DNA of 5,394 nt from Waddliaceae bacterium (GCA_007124415.1 SLFE01000066.1:1-5394), one strand, 5' to 3'; shown: positions 1-5,394, counted from the stretch's first letter. A program made the numbers and translations. Notes: generated by a model from the sequence alone, not told the origin.

Positions 1-35
1 CAAGTAGCGAACGAAAAAGAATCATTATCGACGAA

Positions 36-707
36 ATGTCTGATGAAAAATTCATCCAATGCATCAGGGACTTCATGAATGAAACTAACCATCATGAAAC
101 ATTAGGCAAGCTGTGTTGTTTAGTAAACGAAGATAAGTTATCAAAAGCGTTTGTAGGCTTAAGTGATAGTGAGAAAGATACATTTATAATAATAATAGAA
201 AAACTAATATTAGAACAAAATAACAAATCCAATCCAAATGTTAACGGTTCCGAGTTAAAGCCGCAAAAGGTCTCATTCACCGAACTTGCCTCTAACTCGC
301 TTCCCAAAGTTAATATAGATGCCTTTGTGAAATCTCTTAAAGGCAAATCACTTTCTCAATTTACCGACGATCAAATTATGTACCTTTATATGAACATCAA
401 GGACAAAACCGTATTGAAAAGTAAAGTCGTTTCATCGATTAATGCGCCAAGGAAGAATAGCCTCCTATCGAAATTAATAAAATTTGACGAACTTAACAGA
501 GAGAAAGATCTCAATCAATCCGCAACTGCTTTGGGAATCAATAATCCCTACGGAGAATGGAAGCCAATCAAAAATCACTGGAGGCAATTAAACCGCGCTC
601 ATCATCCTGACAAAAATCCGAATGGATCCGATGAAATGCAGAAAATCAACGCCTCTTTGGACGTGATTAAAGAATTCCGCGAAGCTGCCGGACTCTCCAT
701 CAACTGA
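36..707 (+). CDS. J-domain protein with C-terminal J domain (HPD motif)
   Basis: The 223-residue product has no signal peptide or membrane segment, so it is probably cytosolic unless secreted by another route. The last ~55 residues (about 160-216) resemble a J domain: a helix with WRQLNRAH, then HPDKNP with the HPD triad at H190-P191-D192, then a helix (MQKINASLDVIKEF) matching the usual helix III. J domains bind DnaK/Hsp70 and stimulate its ATPase through HPD. The Gly/Phe linker, zinc-finger and C-terminal substrate domains of true DnaJ are absent, so this is a J-only (class C-like) protein. Residues 1-160 are hydrophilic, helix-rich and not recognised by me. The start is uncertain: the ATG at 36 has no clear Shine-Dalgarno, and the frame is open upstream to the window edge, so the gene may begin further left. 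The gene is much more AT-rich than its neighbours (181-240 is about 18% GC), suggesting foreign origin. It converges with the SPFH gene across 81 bp. Confidence 0.72.
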   Translation: MSDEKFIQCIRDFMNETNHHETLGKLCCLVNEDKLSKAFVGLSDSEKDTFIIIIEKLILEQNNKSNPNVNGSELKPQKVSFTELASNSLPKVNIDAFVKSLKGKSLSQFTDDQIMYLYMNIKDKTVLKSKVVSSINAPRKNSLLSKLIKFDELNREKDLNQSATALGINNPYGEWKPIKNHWRQLNRAHHPDKNPNGSDEMQKINASLDVIKEFREAAGLSIN

Positions 708-788
708 CGACGCCAAAGCCCAATGCCTGGTTAGCTGTCAGAGTTTGAGATATTTTTGATTTCACTCTTTCTGATTGTTTCAGTATCA
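708..788. other. Convergent intergenic spacer, no clear terminator
   Basis: This 81-bp gap separates the ends of two convergent genes. A weak CTGAC/GTCAG inverted pair (around 704-740) encloses a long loop and lacks a following T-tract. A T5 run occurs at about 753-757 without an adjacent stem. I see no convincing intrinsic terminator for either strand and no small gene. Confidence 0.5.
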
Positions 789-1775
789 TCAATTATTGGA
801 AACGCCGACACCATTCAGTTGCTCCTTGGGAGACTGCAAAGCGTTATATATGCTGAGCGCCTGCGCTGTCATGGAACCGACATCGCCGACATTGGCCGGC
901 AAAATGACGTTAGTCCCTTCTTTGGCCAGGCCGCTGAAGGCTTGGACGTACTGCTCGGCAATGCGAAGCGAGGCAGCTTTTTCTCCCCCTTGCTCCTGAA
1001 TCGAGGCGGCAACTTTTCTGATTGCGATGGACGTTCCCTCGGCGATCAGTCTAAGCGCCTTGGCCTCCCCTTCGGCCCTGTTAATAAGATCTTGCTGGGC
1101 GCCCTCTGATTCAAGGACAAGCCTTTGCTTTTCCGCTTCGGCGTTGTTGATCTCCGCCTGCCGCTCCCCTTCCGATTTGTTAATGGCCGCCTGGCGCATA
1201 CCTTCTGACTCTAGGATGCGCGCCCTCTTTTGCCTTTCAGCCGTCATTTGCAGTTCCATCGCCTTTCGGATATCTTCGGGCATGTCGATATCTTTGATCT
1301 CGTAGCGCATGCACTGAATTCCCCAGGCGACCGCAGCCTCGTTGATCGTGTGGACGATGTTTGAGTTGAGCTGTTCGCGCTCTTCGAACGTCTTGTCCAG
1401 AGCGATTTTCCCGATTTCCGATCGCATCGTTGTCTGCGCCAGCTGGGTCAGGGCGTAGCGGGCATCGGACACTCCATATGTCGCCGCCACAGGGTCGATG
1501 ATTTTCAAGTAAAGAATTCCGTCTATACGGACGCTGACGTTGTCCTTGGTAATGGCCGTTTGCTCATGAACGTCGACAGCTTCTTCCTTAAGAGAGTGCT
1601 TCTGAACAACTCCGTCGATTATAGGAATGACCAGGTGGAGGCCAGCTTCGATTTTTCTGTTGAATTTTCCAAGGCGCTGCACCACCCATGCCTGCTGCTG
1701 GGGAACGATTCTGATTCCCCTCAACAAAATAAGAGCGATGGCGATAGCTATGATTGAGTATGCTGTTATATCCAT
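789..1775 (-). CDS. SPFH/stomatin-like membrane protein (QmcA/paraslipin type)
   Basis: The 328-residue protein starts with one hydrophobic segment (about 4-20), followed by the stomatin-type IRIVPQQQAWVVQRLGKF sequence and a full SPFH/band-7 domain (about 25-180). Next comes an Ala/Glu-rich coiled coil (about 178-254) made of 11-residue repeats, and the conserved stomatin/SLP-2 tail, with LAKEGTNVILPANVGDV and SMTAQALSIY. Length and order match QmcA/YbbK and paraslipins (about 300-350 residues). Family members form large membrane-anchored oligomers that organise membrane domains and can regulate membrane proteases; the exact role here is inferred. The ATG at 1775 directly follows the nfeD stop codon (TAAATG), and GGAG (1784-1787) sits 8 nt upstream inside the nfeD end, so translation is probably coupled. 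It is probably transcribed from the nfeD promoter. The closest named relatives are qmcA and the paraslipins, but I assign no symbol. Confidence 0.93.
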   Translation of the reverse strand: MDITAYSIIAIAIALILLRGIRIVPQQQAWVVQRLGKFNRKIEAGLHLVIPIIDGVVQKHSLKEEAVDVHEQTAITKDNVSVRIDGILYLKIIDPVAATYGVSDARYALTQLAQTTMRSEIGKIALDKTFEEREQLNSNIVHTINEAAVAWGIQCMRYEIKDIDMPEDIRKAMELQMTAERQKRARILESEGMRQAAINKSEGERQAEINNAEAEKQRLVLESEGAQQDLINRAEGEAKALRLIAEGTSIAIRKVAASIQEQGGEKAASLRIAEQYVQAFSGLAKEGTNVILPANVGDVGSMTAQALSIYNALQSPKEQLNGVGVSNN

Positions 1776-2222
1776 TTATTCTTCTCCCGGTATTACAAAA
1801 GCGACATTGCCCTTCACTTCAACGATCCTGACGGGCTGTCCCTCTTTGATTTCATTTAATTGGCAATTTTTATGGCACCGGGCGGGCAAAAAGGTTCCCG
1901 ACCAGCTGATTTTTCCTGTAGCCTGTCTAGTTAAATTATTTCCTACTATTTTTGCCTCTGCTCCGATGATGTCGCTGTATGAGGGTTTTCTCCGGAACGG
2001 AAAACCGAATATCACCCAGCTTGCGAGAATGTAGGCTGAAGAGAGGAGGCAGAAAACGACGATCTGCATGTTGAGGCTTTCAATGTACCCTCTTTCAACT
2101 ACGATTCCCACCGTTAGCGCGGCGAGACCGGCCGTTAACGAAGTAAAATTAAAAATACACATCACTTCAAGTAATATTAAAATTGAAGCGACAAAAAACC
2201 ACATAGTATTAAGTGAAAACAT
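1776..2222 (-). CDS. NfeD-like membrane protein, partner of the SPFH protein
   Basis: This 148-residue protein has three predicted membrane segments (about 7-24, 28-43 and 52-74), a basic RRK patch after the third, and a small C-terminal beta domain (about 86-146) that fits the NfeD OB-fold. Supporting details are the membrane-embedded Glu in ILLEV (E19), GLAALTVGIV in the second segment, and the closing pattern IKEGQPVRIVEVKGNVAFVIP. It is the short NfeD form without the N-terminal ClpP-like protease domain. NfeD proteins are nearly always encoded next to SPFH proteins and are thought to bind them, as this pair shows. SGTFLPAR carries Phe where many relatives have Trp. The ATG at 2222 is preferred over M7 because AGGA (2229-2232) lies 6 nt upstream; M7 has no such site. 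A near-consensus promoter lies just upstream. Confidence 0.9.
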   Translation of the reverse strand: MFSLNTMWFFVASILILLEVMCIFNFTSLTAGLAALTVGIVVERGYIESLNMQIVVFCLLSSAYILASWVIFGFPFRRKPSYSDIIGAEAKIVGNNLTRQATGKISWSGTFLPARCHKNCQLNEIKEGQPVRIVEVKGNVAFVIPGEE

Positions 2223-2228
2223 AAAATA

Positions 2229-2232
2229 TCCT
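2229..2232 (-). promoter_or_regulatory. Ribosome binding site of the NfeD-like gene
   Basis: AGGA on the minus strand, within TAGGAT, is 6 nt before the ATG at 2222. It decides between this start and the internal Met codon six residues later. Confidence 0.7.
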
Positions 2233-2248
2233 AAAATGTATTCTAGTA

Positions 2249-2277
2249 ATACTAAAGATAATTGGCATATATGTCAA
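2249..2277 (-). promoter_or_regulatory. Sigma70-like promoter for the nfeD-SPFH operon
   Basis: The minus strand carries a perfect -35 box TTGACA (2277-2272), a 17-nt spacer, and a -10 box TAGTAT (2254-2249) matching TATAAT at four positions, including the first T-A and final A-T. Transcription would start near 2242, giving a leader of about 20 nt that contains the AGGA ribosome site. An 8-bp palindrome CATATATG (2266-2273) overlaps the -35 box and spacer and could be an operator, though it could be chance. Confidence 0.75.
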
Positions 2278-2303
2278 TAAGATCATGACGTTTGTCTGAA
2301 AGC
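2278..2303. repeat. 26-bp near-duplicate of a transporter gene segment (copy 1, intergenic)
   Basis: This segment matches 4397-4422 in the same orientation at 23 of 26 positions. Two blocks of ten identical bases, TAAGATCATG and CGTTTGTCTG, are separated by one mismatch. It abuts the -35 box of the nfeD promoter. Read on the minus strand it gives FQTNVMIL, close to the YQTNAMIL of the permease, but a stop codon lies four codons upstream, so it is not part of an intact gene. A relic of a second permease copy is my best guess. Confidence 0.55.
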
Positions 2304-2320
2304 AAACAACTCAATCACAA

Positions 2321-2350
2321 CTGCCAATAACGACTTGGCTTAATTGCCAG
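2321..2350. repeat. Imperfect inverted repeat in the divergent intergenic region
   Basis: CTGCCAATAA (2321-2330) can pair with TAATTGCCAG (2341-2350) at eight of ten positions around a 10-nt centre. It lies between the two divergent promoters, where a regulator site would be expected. No T-tract follows, so it is not a terminator. It could be a binding site or chance. Confidence 0.3.
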
Positions 2351-2357
2351 CTTGTCC

Positions 2358-2386
2358 TTTACCTAATCCGCTCCGACTGTTAGAAT
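2358..2386 (+). promoter_or_regulatory. Candidate promoter for the outer-membrane protein and kinase-like genes
   Basis: A -35-like TTTACC (2358-2363, four of six matches) is followed by a 17-nt spacer and a -10-like TAGAAT (2381-2386, five of six matches). Transcription would start near 2393, leaving a leader of about 12 nt and no room for a normal ribosome site. The spacing is ideal, but the -35 box is only moderate. Confidence 0.5.
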
Positions 2387-2404
2387 ATTCCGTTTCGTGG
2401 CTCT

Positions 2405-3139
2405 ATGAGATTGATCTTTTTTCTTATTTCTTTGTTTTTTTTACCACCGGCAAGCGCTTATAGGTGCGACACCTACACGCTGCTCACAGGTTGCGAATAT
2501 CTCCACCAGAATTCGCAACCTTCGAATACATCCGCCGCAGGAGGGGCCTGGCGAGCAGGCCTGATTCATCAAAAGCGGTTTTCTAAATTCGGTTATACTG
2601 ACAGATTTTTTGCCTCTTGGGGGACACTGGACGGAGAGGACCTTTTTGACGAAGAGGTGCGCATCCTGTACAGGGAGCTATGCGGGGAGTTTTGGCTGGA
2701 TTTCAATTACCGTTGCCAAGATATTTGCTTCTCTCCGCTTGTCGGCTACGGCATCAAGCAGCATCGTTTTAAAAAGACTCTTCCTTTTGAGCTCCTTCAG
2801 GAAATCAATAACCTCTACATCCCCATTGGAATTTCGGTTGATTGCGATTTCCTGGAAAACATATCGCTGGGAGCCCTGTTCAAAATCGATATGACGATCT
2901 ACGCCTTGTGGCGCTATGTTCATCCTGTGTTCGGAATCAAGTACTATCATATGGACAATAGTCCCTCCTACGAGGCAAACGCATGGGTAACCTGGTACAA
3001 ATCGAAGCACCTGGCATTGACTTTCACCGGCTCTTTCCGCACAATAGATTTTTGTTTTTCCTCAGACATACCCTTTGCCCCTGAATCAAAGCGCCTTTAT
3101 TTTATTGGCGCTCAAATAGGAGGAACCTTTAGGTATTAA
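2405..3139 (+). CDS. Exported cysteine-containing candidate outer-membrane beta-barrel
   Basis: The 244-residue protein starts with a clear Sec signal peptide (MRLIFFLISLFFLPPASA), with likely cleavage after A18. There is no lipobox cysteine at the cleavage site, so it is not a lipoprotein. The mature part is rich in aromatic residues and short alternating strands, and it ends in LYFIGAQIGGTFRY with a terminal Tyr, resembling the C-terminal aromatic signal read by the Bam complex. These traits suggest a small outer-membrane barrel. Seven cysteines (21, 30, 93, 104, 108, 147, 217) are unusual for such proteins and recall the disulfide-linked envelope proteins of Chlamydiae. I do not recognise a named family, and the barrel call is inference. 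The start codon has no clear Shine-Dalgarno. The kinase-like gene begins 8 nt after the stop, so the two are probably co-transcribed. Confidence 0.75.
   Translation: MRLIFFLISLFFLPPASAYRCDTYTLLTGCEYLHQNSQPSNTSAAGGAWRAGLIHQKRFSKFGYTDRFFASWGTLDGEDLFDEEVRILYRELCGEFWLDFNYRCQDICFSPLVGYGIKQHRFKKTLPFELLQEINNLYIPIGISVDCDFLENISLGALFKIDMTIYALWRYVHPVFGIKYYHMDNSPSYEANAWVTWYKSKHLALTFTGSFRTIDFCFSSDIPFAPESKRLYFIGAQIGGTFRY
3118..3123 (+). promoter_or_regulatory. Perfect AGGAGG too far from the next start codon
   Basis: A consensus Shine-Dalgarno AGGAGG lies inside the end of the outer-membrane protein gene, 24 nt before the ATG at 3148. This is too distant for normal initiation. The kinase-like frame has a stop codon at 3130-3132 and no alternative start between it and 3148. 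It may hold terminating ribosomes for translational coupling, or be only part of the coding sequence. Confidence 0.35.
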
Positions 3140-3147
3140 AGCAATCA

Positions 3148-4305
3148 ATGAAAAAAACGCTATTATTACTTCTTCTGATCTCAAGAACTTGGGCGTTTGC
3201 CGATATCGTCGACGTGCTGGCAGCCCATCCAGATGAACAAATCCGCCGAAATGCCGAACGAACGCGATACCTTCAAAAAACCATTCCGTCATTTTCGAAA
3301 GCAAGCTTTTATGAAAAACAGGTTCAACTTCTCACCGCCTCGGCTAAAGCTGTCGACCAACAAGCTGTTTTCAGGCTTTCGGACTATCCGAAAGCAGACG
3401 GACGTCCCAATATCCATTTTATTTACGATGTTGACACCCTTGAGACTTTCGCTGTTTTCAAAAGCGGGGATTTCAGGCTTGCCGAAGTGTTGAGCTGGGA
3501 GCTGGGGGGAATTTTCGGTCTTGACGATGTGTTTACCCCGTCCATGCCCCTCACTCTTGACGGCGCTGCCGGAGAGCTGCAGATTTTTCAAAAAGACGAC
3601 CTCGCCACACAGCTAAGCTATGATGAGGCGATGTTTCCTCTGGTTTCCTTCGATTCTTATTTGCAATGCGCTTTGGGTGTTTTGCTCTTTGCCCTGGAGG
3701 ATATGCACAATGACAACTGCTACTTTCAATATTGCCGGGAAGGATATATCCGAATGGGCCTGTTTGATACTCTGATGGCCTTTGGCTCCACCCGTTTCAG
3801 ACCCCTTAATTCCAATACCGATCATCCTTCATTAATTACCCCCTGCAATTGGATTGGATGGGATTTTCCGCAAATTGACCGAAAAATCAAGGCCAAAACG
3901 CAAAGACGACTGCAGGCTCTCGTCAATTCGTGGGAGGAAAGTATCCGCGACGCCCGTCTGTTTTTTGAGATGGGTCTTGCCCCGCTTAATCTTTCCGTTC
4001 CTGACCGAACCACCATTTTCAAACGGGCCGAGCAACTCAGAGCAATGATCTTACACAATCCGGAAACAACAGCCCGCCTCTGGCACGAAGCGCTGGTTCC
4101 GGAATTTCCCGCGGTTGAAAAAAAACTTAAGGAGTCGGCTCCCGCATACAGAACAACATGGCTGCTGTTCAGACTGCAATGGTGTCCTGCGCGCGCCTAC
4201 TCGGACTGGATTCTACCCGAGCGCCGCGATGATTTCAAAATTTGGATCCGAAATTTTACTCAACAAACGAATGAGCTCACGATAACGGGTAAAACGGCCA
4301 AATGA
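3148..4305 (+). CDS. Exported atypical kinase-like protein (PI3/PI4-kinase-like fold)
   Basis: The 385-residue protein begins with a Sec signal peptide (MKKTLLLLLLISRTWAFA, cleavage likely after A18). The body carries, in order, the marks of the atypical lipid/protein kinase fold: FAVFK with a candidate ATP-binding Lys (K105), a helix with Glu (LAEVLSWELG, E113), a hinge-like strand GELQIF (143-148), a catalytic loop LEDMHNDN (D185, H187, D189, N190) and a metal-binding LFDTLMAFG (D207). These align by eye with PI4-kinase type II (IAVFK, DRGNDN, IDNGLAF). DMH also recalls HipA, and DxxxAFG recalls Fam20 secretory kinases, so the substrate (lipid or protein) is unknown. No classical glycine loop is obvious. 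The C-terminal part (about 240-385) is helical and unrecognised. The ATG at 3148 is the only possible start after the in-frame stop at 3130. The 3' end overlaps the permease gene by 29 bp. Kinase activity is unproven; a secreted effector or surface enzyme is inference. Confidence 0.68.
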   Translation: MKKTLLLLLLISRTWAFADIVDVLAAHPDEQIRRNAERTRYLQKTIPSFSKASFYEKQVQLLTASAKAVDQQAVFRLSDYPKADGRPNIHFIYDVDTLETFAVFKSGDFRLAEVLSWELGGIFGLDDVFTPSMPLTLDGAAGELQIFQKDDLATQLSYDEAMFPLVSFDSYLQCALGVLLFALEDMHNDNCYFQYCREGYIRMGLFDTLMAFGSTRFRPLNSNTDHPSLITPCNWIGWDFPQIDRKIKAKTQRRLQALVNSWEESIRDARLFFEMGLAPLNLSVPDRTTIFKRAEQLRAMILHNPETTARLWHEALVPEFPAVEKKLKESAPAYRTTWLLFRLQWCPARAYSDWILPERRDDFKIWIRNFTQQTNELTITGKTAK

Positions 4306-5394
4306 GCGGGATGAGGACCACGGCGACAATGAGAAACAAAAGATTCAGCGGCATGCCGACCTTGAAGAAATCGGTATAGTGATAGCCGCCGGGCGTTAAG
4401 ATCATGGCGTTTGTCTGGTAGCCGATCGGCGTCATGTAACTTGTCGAAGCGGCAAACGCCACAGCAAGCACGAACGGCTTGGGATCCACACCGAACTGAC
4501 TGGCCGATGAGATCGCAATCGGCACCAGCAATACGGCCGCCGCATTATTCGTGAGAAGCTCGGTGAGGATCGTTGTCGCCAGGTAAAGAACGGCAAGGCC
4601 CGACAAAGGGCCAAGGGCGCCGAGAAAATAGCTTAGCTGATTACCGATCGTCCCCGCCAAGCCGCTTTTACTCATGGCGATGCTCAATGGAAGCATGCCG
4701 GCCAAAAGAAAAATTACTCTCCAGTCAATAGCCTTGTAGGCGTCGGACACCCGCAGACAGCGAGTCAAAAGAAGTACGATGCAACCGATCATTGCGCTGA
4801 CCATAATCGGAAAAACACCCCATGCCGCCGTCAAAACTACTCCGGCAAGCACAGAAACGGACAAGAGCGCTTTTTGCTTGTCGAATACAGAGGTGGACAC
4901 CTCTTCCAATACGATAAAGTCCTCATCCTCCTTCAAGGCCTCTACGTCCTCTTGCTTACCCATAACGAGAAGCATATCACCGGTCATAAGCTTGATGGAG
5001 TTGAGTTTGGTATGGAAGGTTTTCCCCATCCGCCTAATCGCTATAACCACTAGGTTATAGCGCTGGTTGAATGCCACCCTTTTCAACGTCTTTCCGATCA
5101 GCCCCCCTCTTGGGGCGATCAGAACCTCGGTAAGCACCGCCTCCTCGTCCTTCAAGGTCTCGTCCCTGAGTTTGAACTCGGCTTCGACCTCAAGATTGTA
5201 GGCCGATCTTAAAGAGAGGATCTCGTCCAGCTTTCCCTCGACTAAAAGCAGATCGCCCTTATGGATATTCTTTTCTTTCCACCTGAGGAGGTTTTTCTTT
5301 TTACGGAACACCTTAGTAATGAAAAAGTCTTCTTTGCCGTAAAGCTTGGTGTCGGGGATTTTCTTGCCAATCAGAGGCGAATCTTTCAACACTC
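4277..5394 (-). CDS. SLC13/DASS-family permease with two TrkA-C domains (partial, N-terminus off window)
   Basis: About 371 C-terminal residues are present. First comes a TrkA-C/RCK_C domain (about 4-62, SPLIGKKI to GDLLLVEG), then a second (about 85-153, GGLIGKTLKRV to GDMLLVMG), then the C-terminal membrane half with roughly six or seven segments. It carries two hallmark substrate/ion loops: TELLTNNAAAVLLVPIA (277-293) and STSYMTPIGYQTNAMI (316-331), followed by PGGYHYTDFFKVG. This order matches bacterial SLC13-type sodium/anion symporters of the YfbS and cyanobacterial sulfate transporter type, which have TrkA-C domains in the central cytosolic loop. Substrate (sulfate, dicarboxylate or other anion) cannot be told. 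The first visible codon that could start is GTG at 5392, but it lies at the edge of a conserved domain and is almost surely internal; the N-terminal membrane half lies beyond the window. The gene is GC-rich and tail-to-tail with the kinase-like gene. Confidence 0.9.
   Translation of the reverse strand, partial: VLKDSPLIGKKIPDTKLYGKEDFFITKVFRKKKNLLRWKEKNIHKGDLLLVEGKLDEILSLRSAYNLEVEAEFKLRDETLKDEEAVLTEVLIAPRGGLIGKTLKRVAFNQRYNLVVIAIRRMGKTFHTKLNSIKLMTGDMLLVMGKQEDVEALKEDEDFIVLEEVSTSVFDKQKALLSVSVLAGVVLTAAWGVFPIMVSAMIGCIVLLLTRCLRVSDAYKAIDWRVIFLLAGMLPLSIAMSKSGLAGTIGNQLSYFLGALGPLSGLAVLYLATTILTELLTNNAAAVLLVPIAISSASQFGVDPKPFVLAVAFAASTSYMTPIGYQTNAMILTPGGYHYTDFFKVGMPLNLLFLIVAVVLIPLIWPFYPLS
4397..4422. repeat. 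26-bp near-duplicate (copy 2, inside permease gene)
   Basis: This is the coding counterpart of the intergenic copy at 2278-2303 (23 of 26 identical). On the minus strand it encodes GYQTNAMIL, part of the second signature loop of the SLC13 permease, so it is the likely parent sequence. Confidence 0.55.
5039..5062. repeat. Perfect 10-bp inverted repeat with 4-nt loop
   Basis: CGCTATAACC (5039-5048) and GGTTATAGCG (5053-5062) are exact reverse complements around ACTA. The repeat lies within the second TrkA-C domain of the permease (residues RYNLVVIA). It would form a stable hairpin in RNA or a symmetric protein site in DNA. No T-tract follows. Confidence 0.6.

Noticed and set aside
704..757. 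Stem plus T-run as a terminator for the J-domain gene
   Set aside because: The CTGAC/GTCAG pair has a loop of about 27 nt and the T5 run is more than 10 nt away from it.
756..1109. Plus-strand ORF of 117 codons
   Set aside because: It lies antisense to the well-supported SPFH gene and its product has no recognisable features; it is a shadow of the Glu/Ala-rich coiled-coil coding.
1627..2034. Plus-strand ORF of 135 codons
   Set aside because: It is antisense across the nfeD-SPFH junction, has no ribosome site I can support, and its translation is not protein-like.
2286..2298. Tiny plus-strand ORF in the intergenic region (MTFV then stop)
   Set aside because: Four codons without a ribosome site, fully explained by the 26-bp duplicated segment.
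2405..2470. Lipoprotein signal in the outer-membrane protein
   Set aside because: The first cysteine (C21) follows PPASAYR, which does not fit a lipobox; cleavage after ASA is more likely.
2678..3010. Minus-strand ORF of 110 codons
   Set aside because: It is antisense to the exported outer-membrane protein gene, which has a signal peptide and operon context in its favour.
4200..4221. CTCGG/CCGAG stem as a terminator for the permease gene
   Set aside because: The stem is only five base pairs with a 12-nt loop and no T-tract, and it lies in coding sequence.
5390..5392. GTG as the start of the permease gene
   Set aside because: It falls just before the SPLIGKKI start of a TrkA-C domain, and the N-terminal membrane half expected for this family is missing, so the true start is outside the window.

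Overview
The window holds six protein genes and two short intergenic regions. There is no rRNA, tRNA, CRISPR array or insertion sequence. Two exported proteins, one a cysteine-containing candidate outer-membrane barrel, point to a Gram-negative bacterium. A chlamydia-like or other host-associated lineage is possible, but that is a weak impression from protein style, not proof. Base composition is uneven: the first gene is clearly AT-rich, while the transporter at the right end is GC-richer.

Layout. (1) 36-707, plus strand: a 223-residue protein ending in a J domain with an intact HPD motif; its reading frame is open to the left edge. (2) 789-2222, minus strand: a two-gene operon, NfeD-like membrane protein then SPFH/stomatin-like protein (QmcA/paraslipin type). 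The NfeD stop codon directly abuts the SPFH start codon. (3) 2223-2404: a divergent intergenic region with a strong sigma70-like promoter facing nfeD, a plausible one facing the plus-strand genes, an imperfect inverted repeat, and a 26-bp near copy of a segment of the transporter gene. (4) 2405-4305, plus strand: a two-gene unit encoding a signal-peptide-bearing candidate outer-membrane protein and a signal-peptide-bearing protein with the motifs of an atypical PI3/PI4-kinase-like (also HipA/Fam20-like) fold. (5) 4277-5394, minus strand: the C-terminal part of an SLC13/DASS-type permease with two TrkA-C (RCK_C) domains. It overlaps the kinase-like gene tail to tail by 29 bp and runs off the right edge.

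How they fit together. NfeD and SPFH proteins are a known membrane pair involved in scaffolding or membrane quality control. The exported barrel and exported kinase-like protein are probably co-transcribed, so they may act together at or beyond the cell surface. This pair is the most novel part of the window: a kinase-like fold behind a Sec signal would work in the periplasm, at the surface, or in a host, not in the cytosol. The J-domain protein and the permease look like unrelated neighbours.
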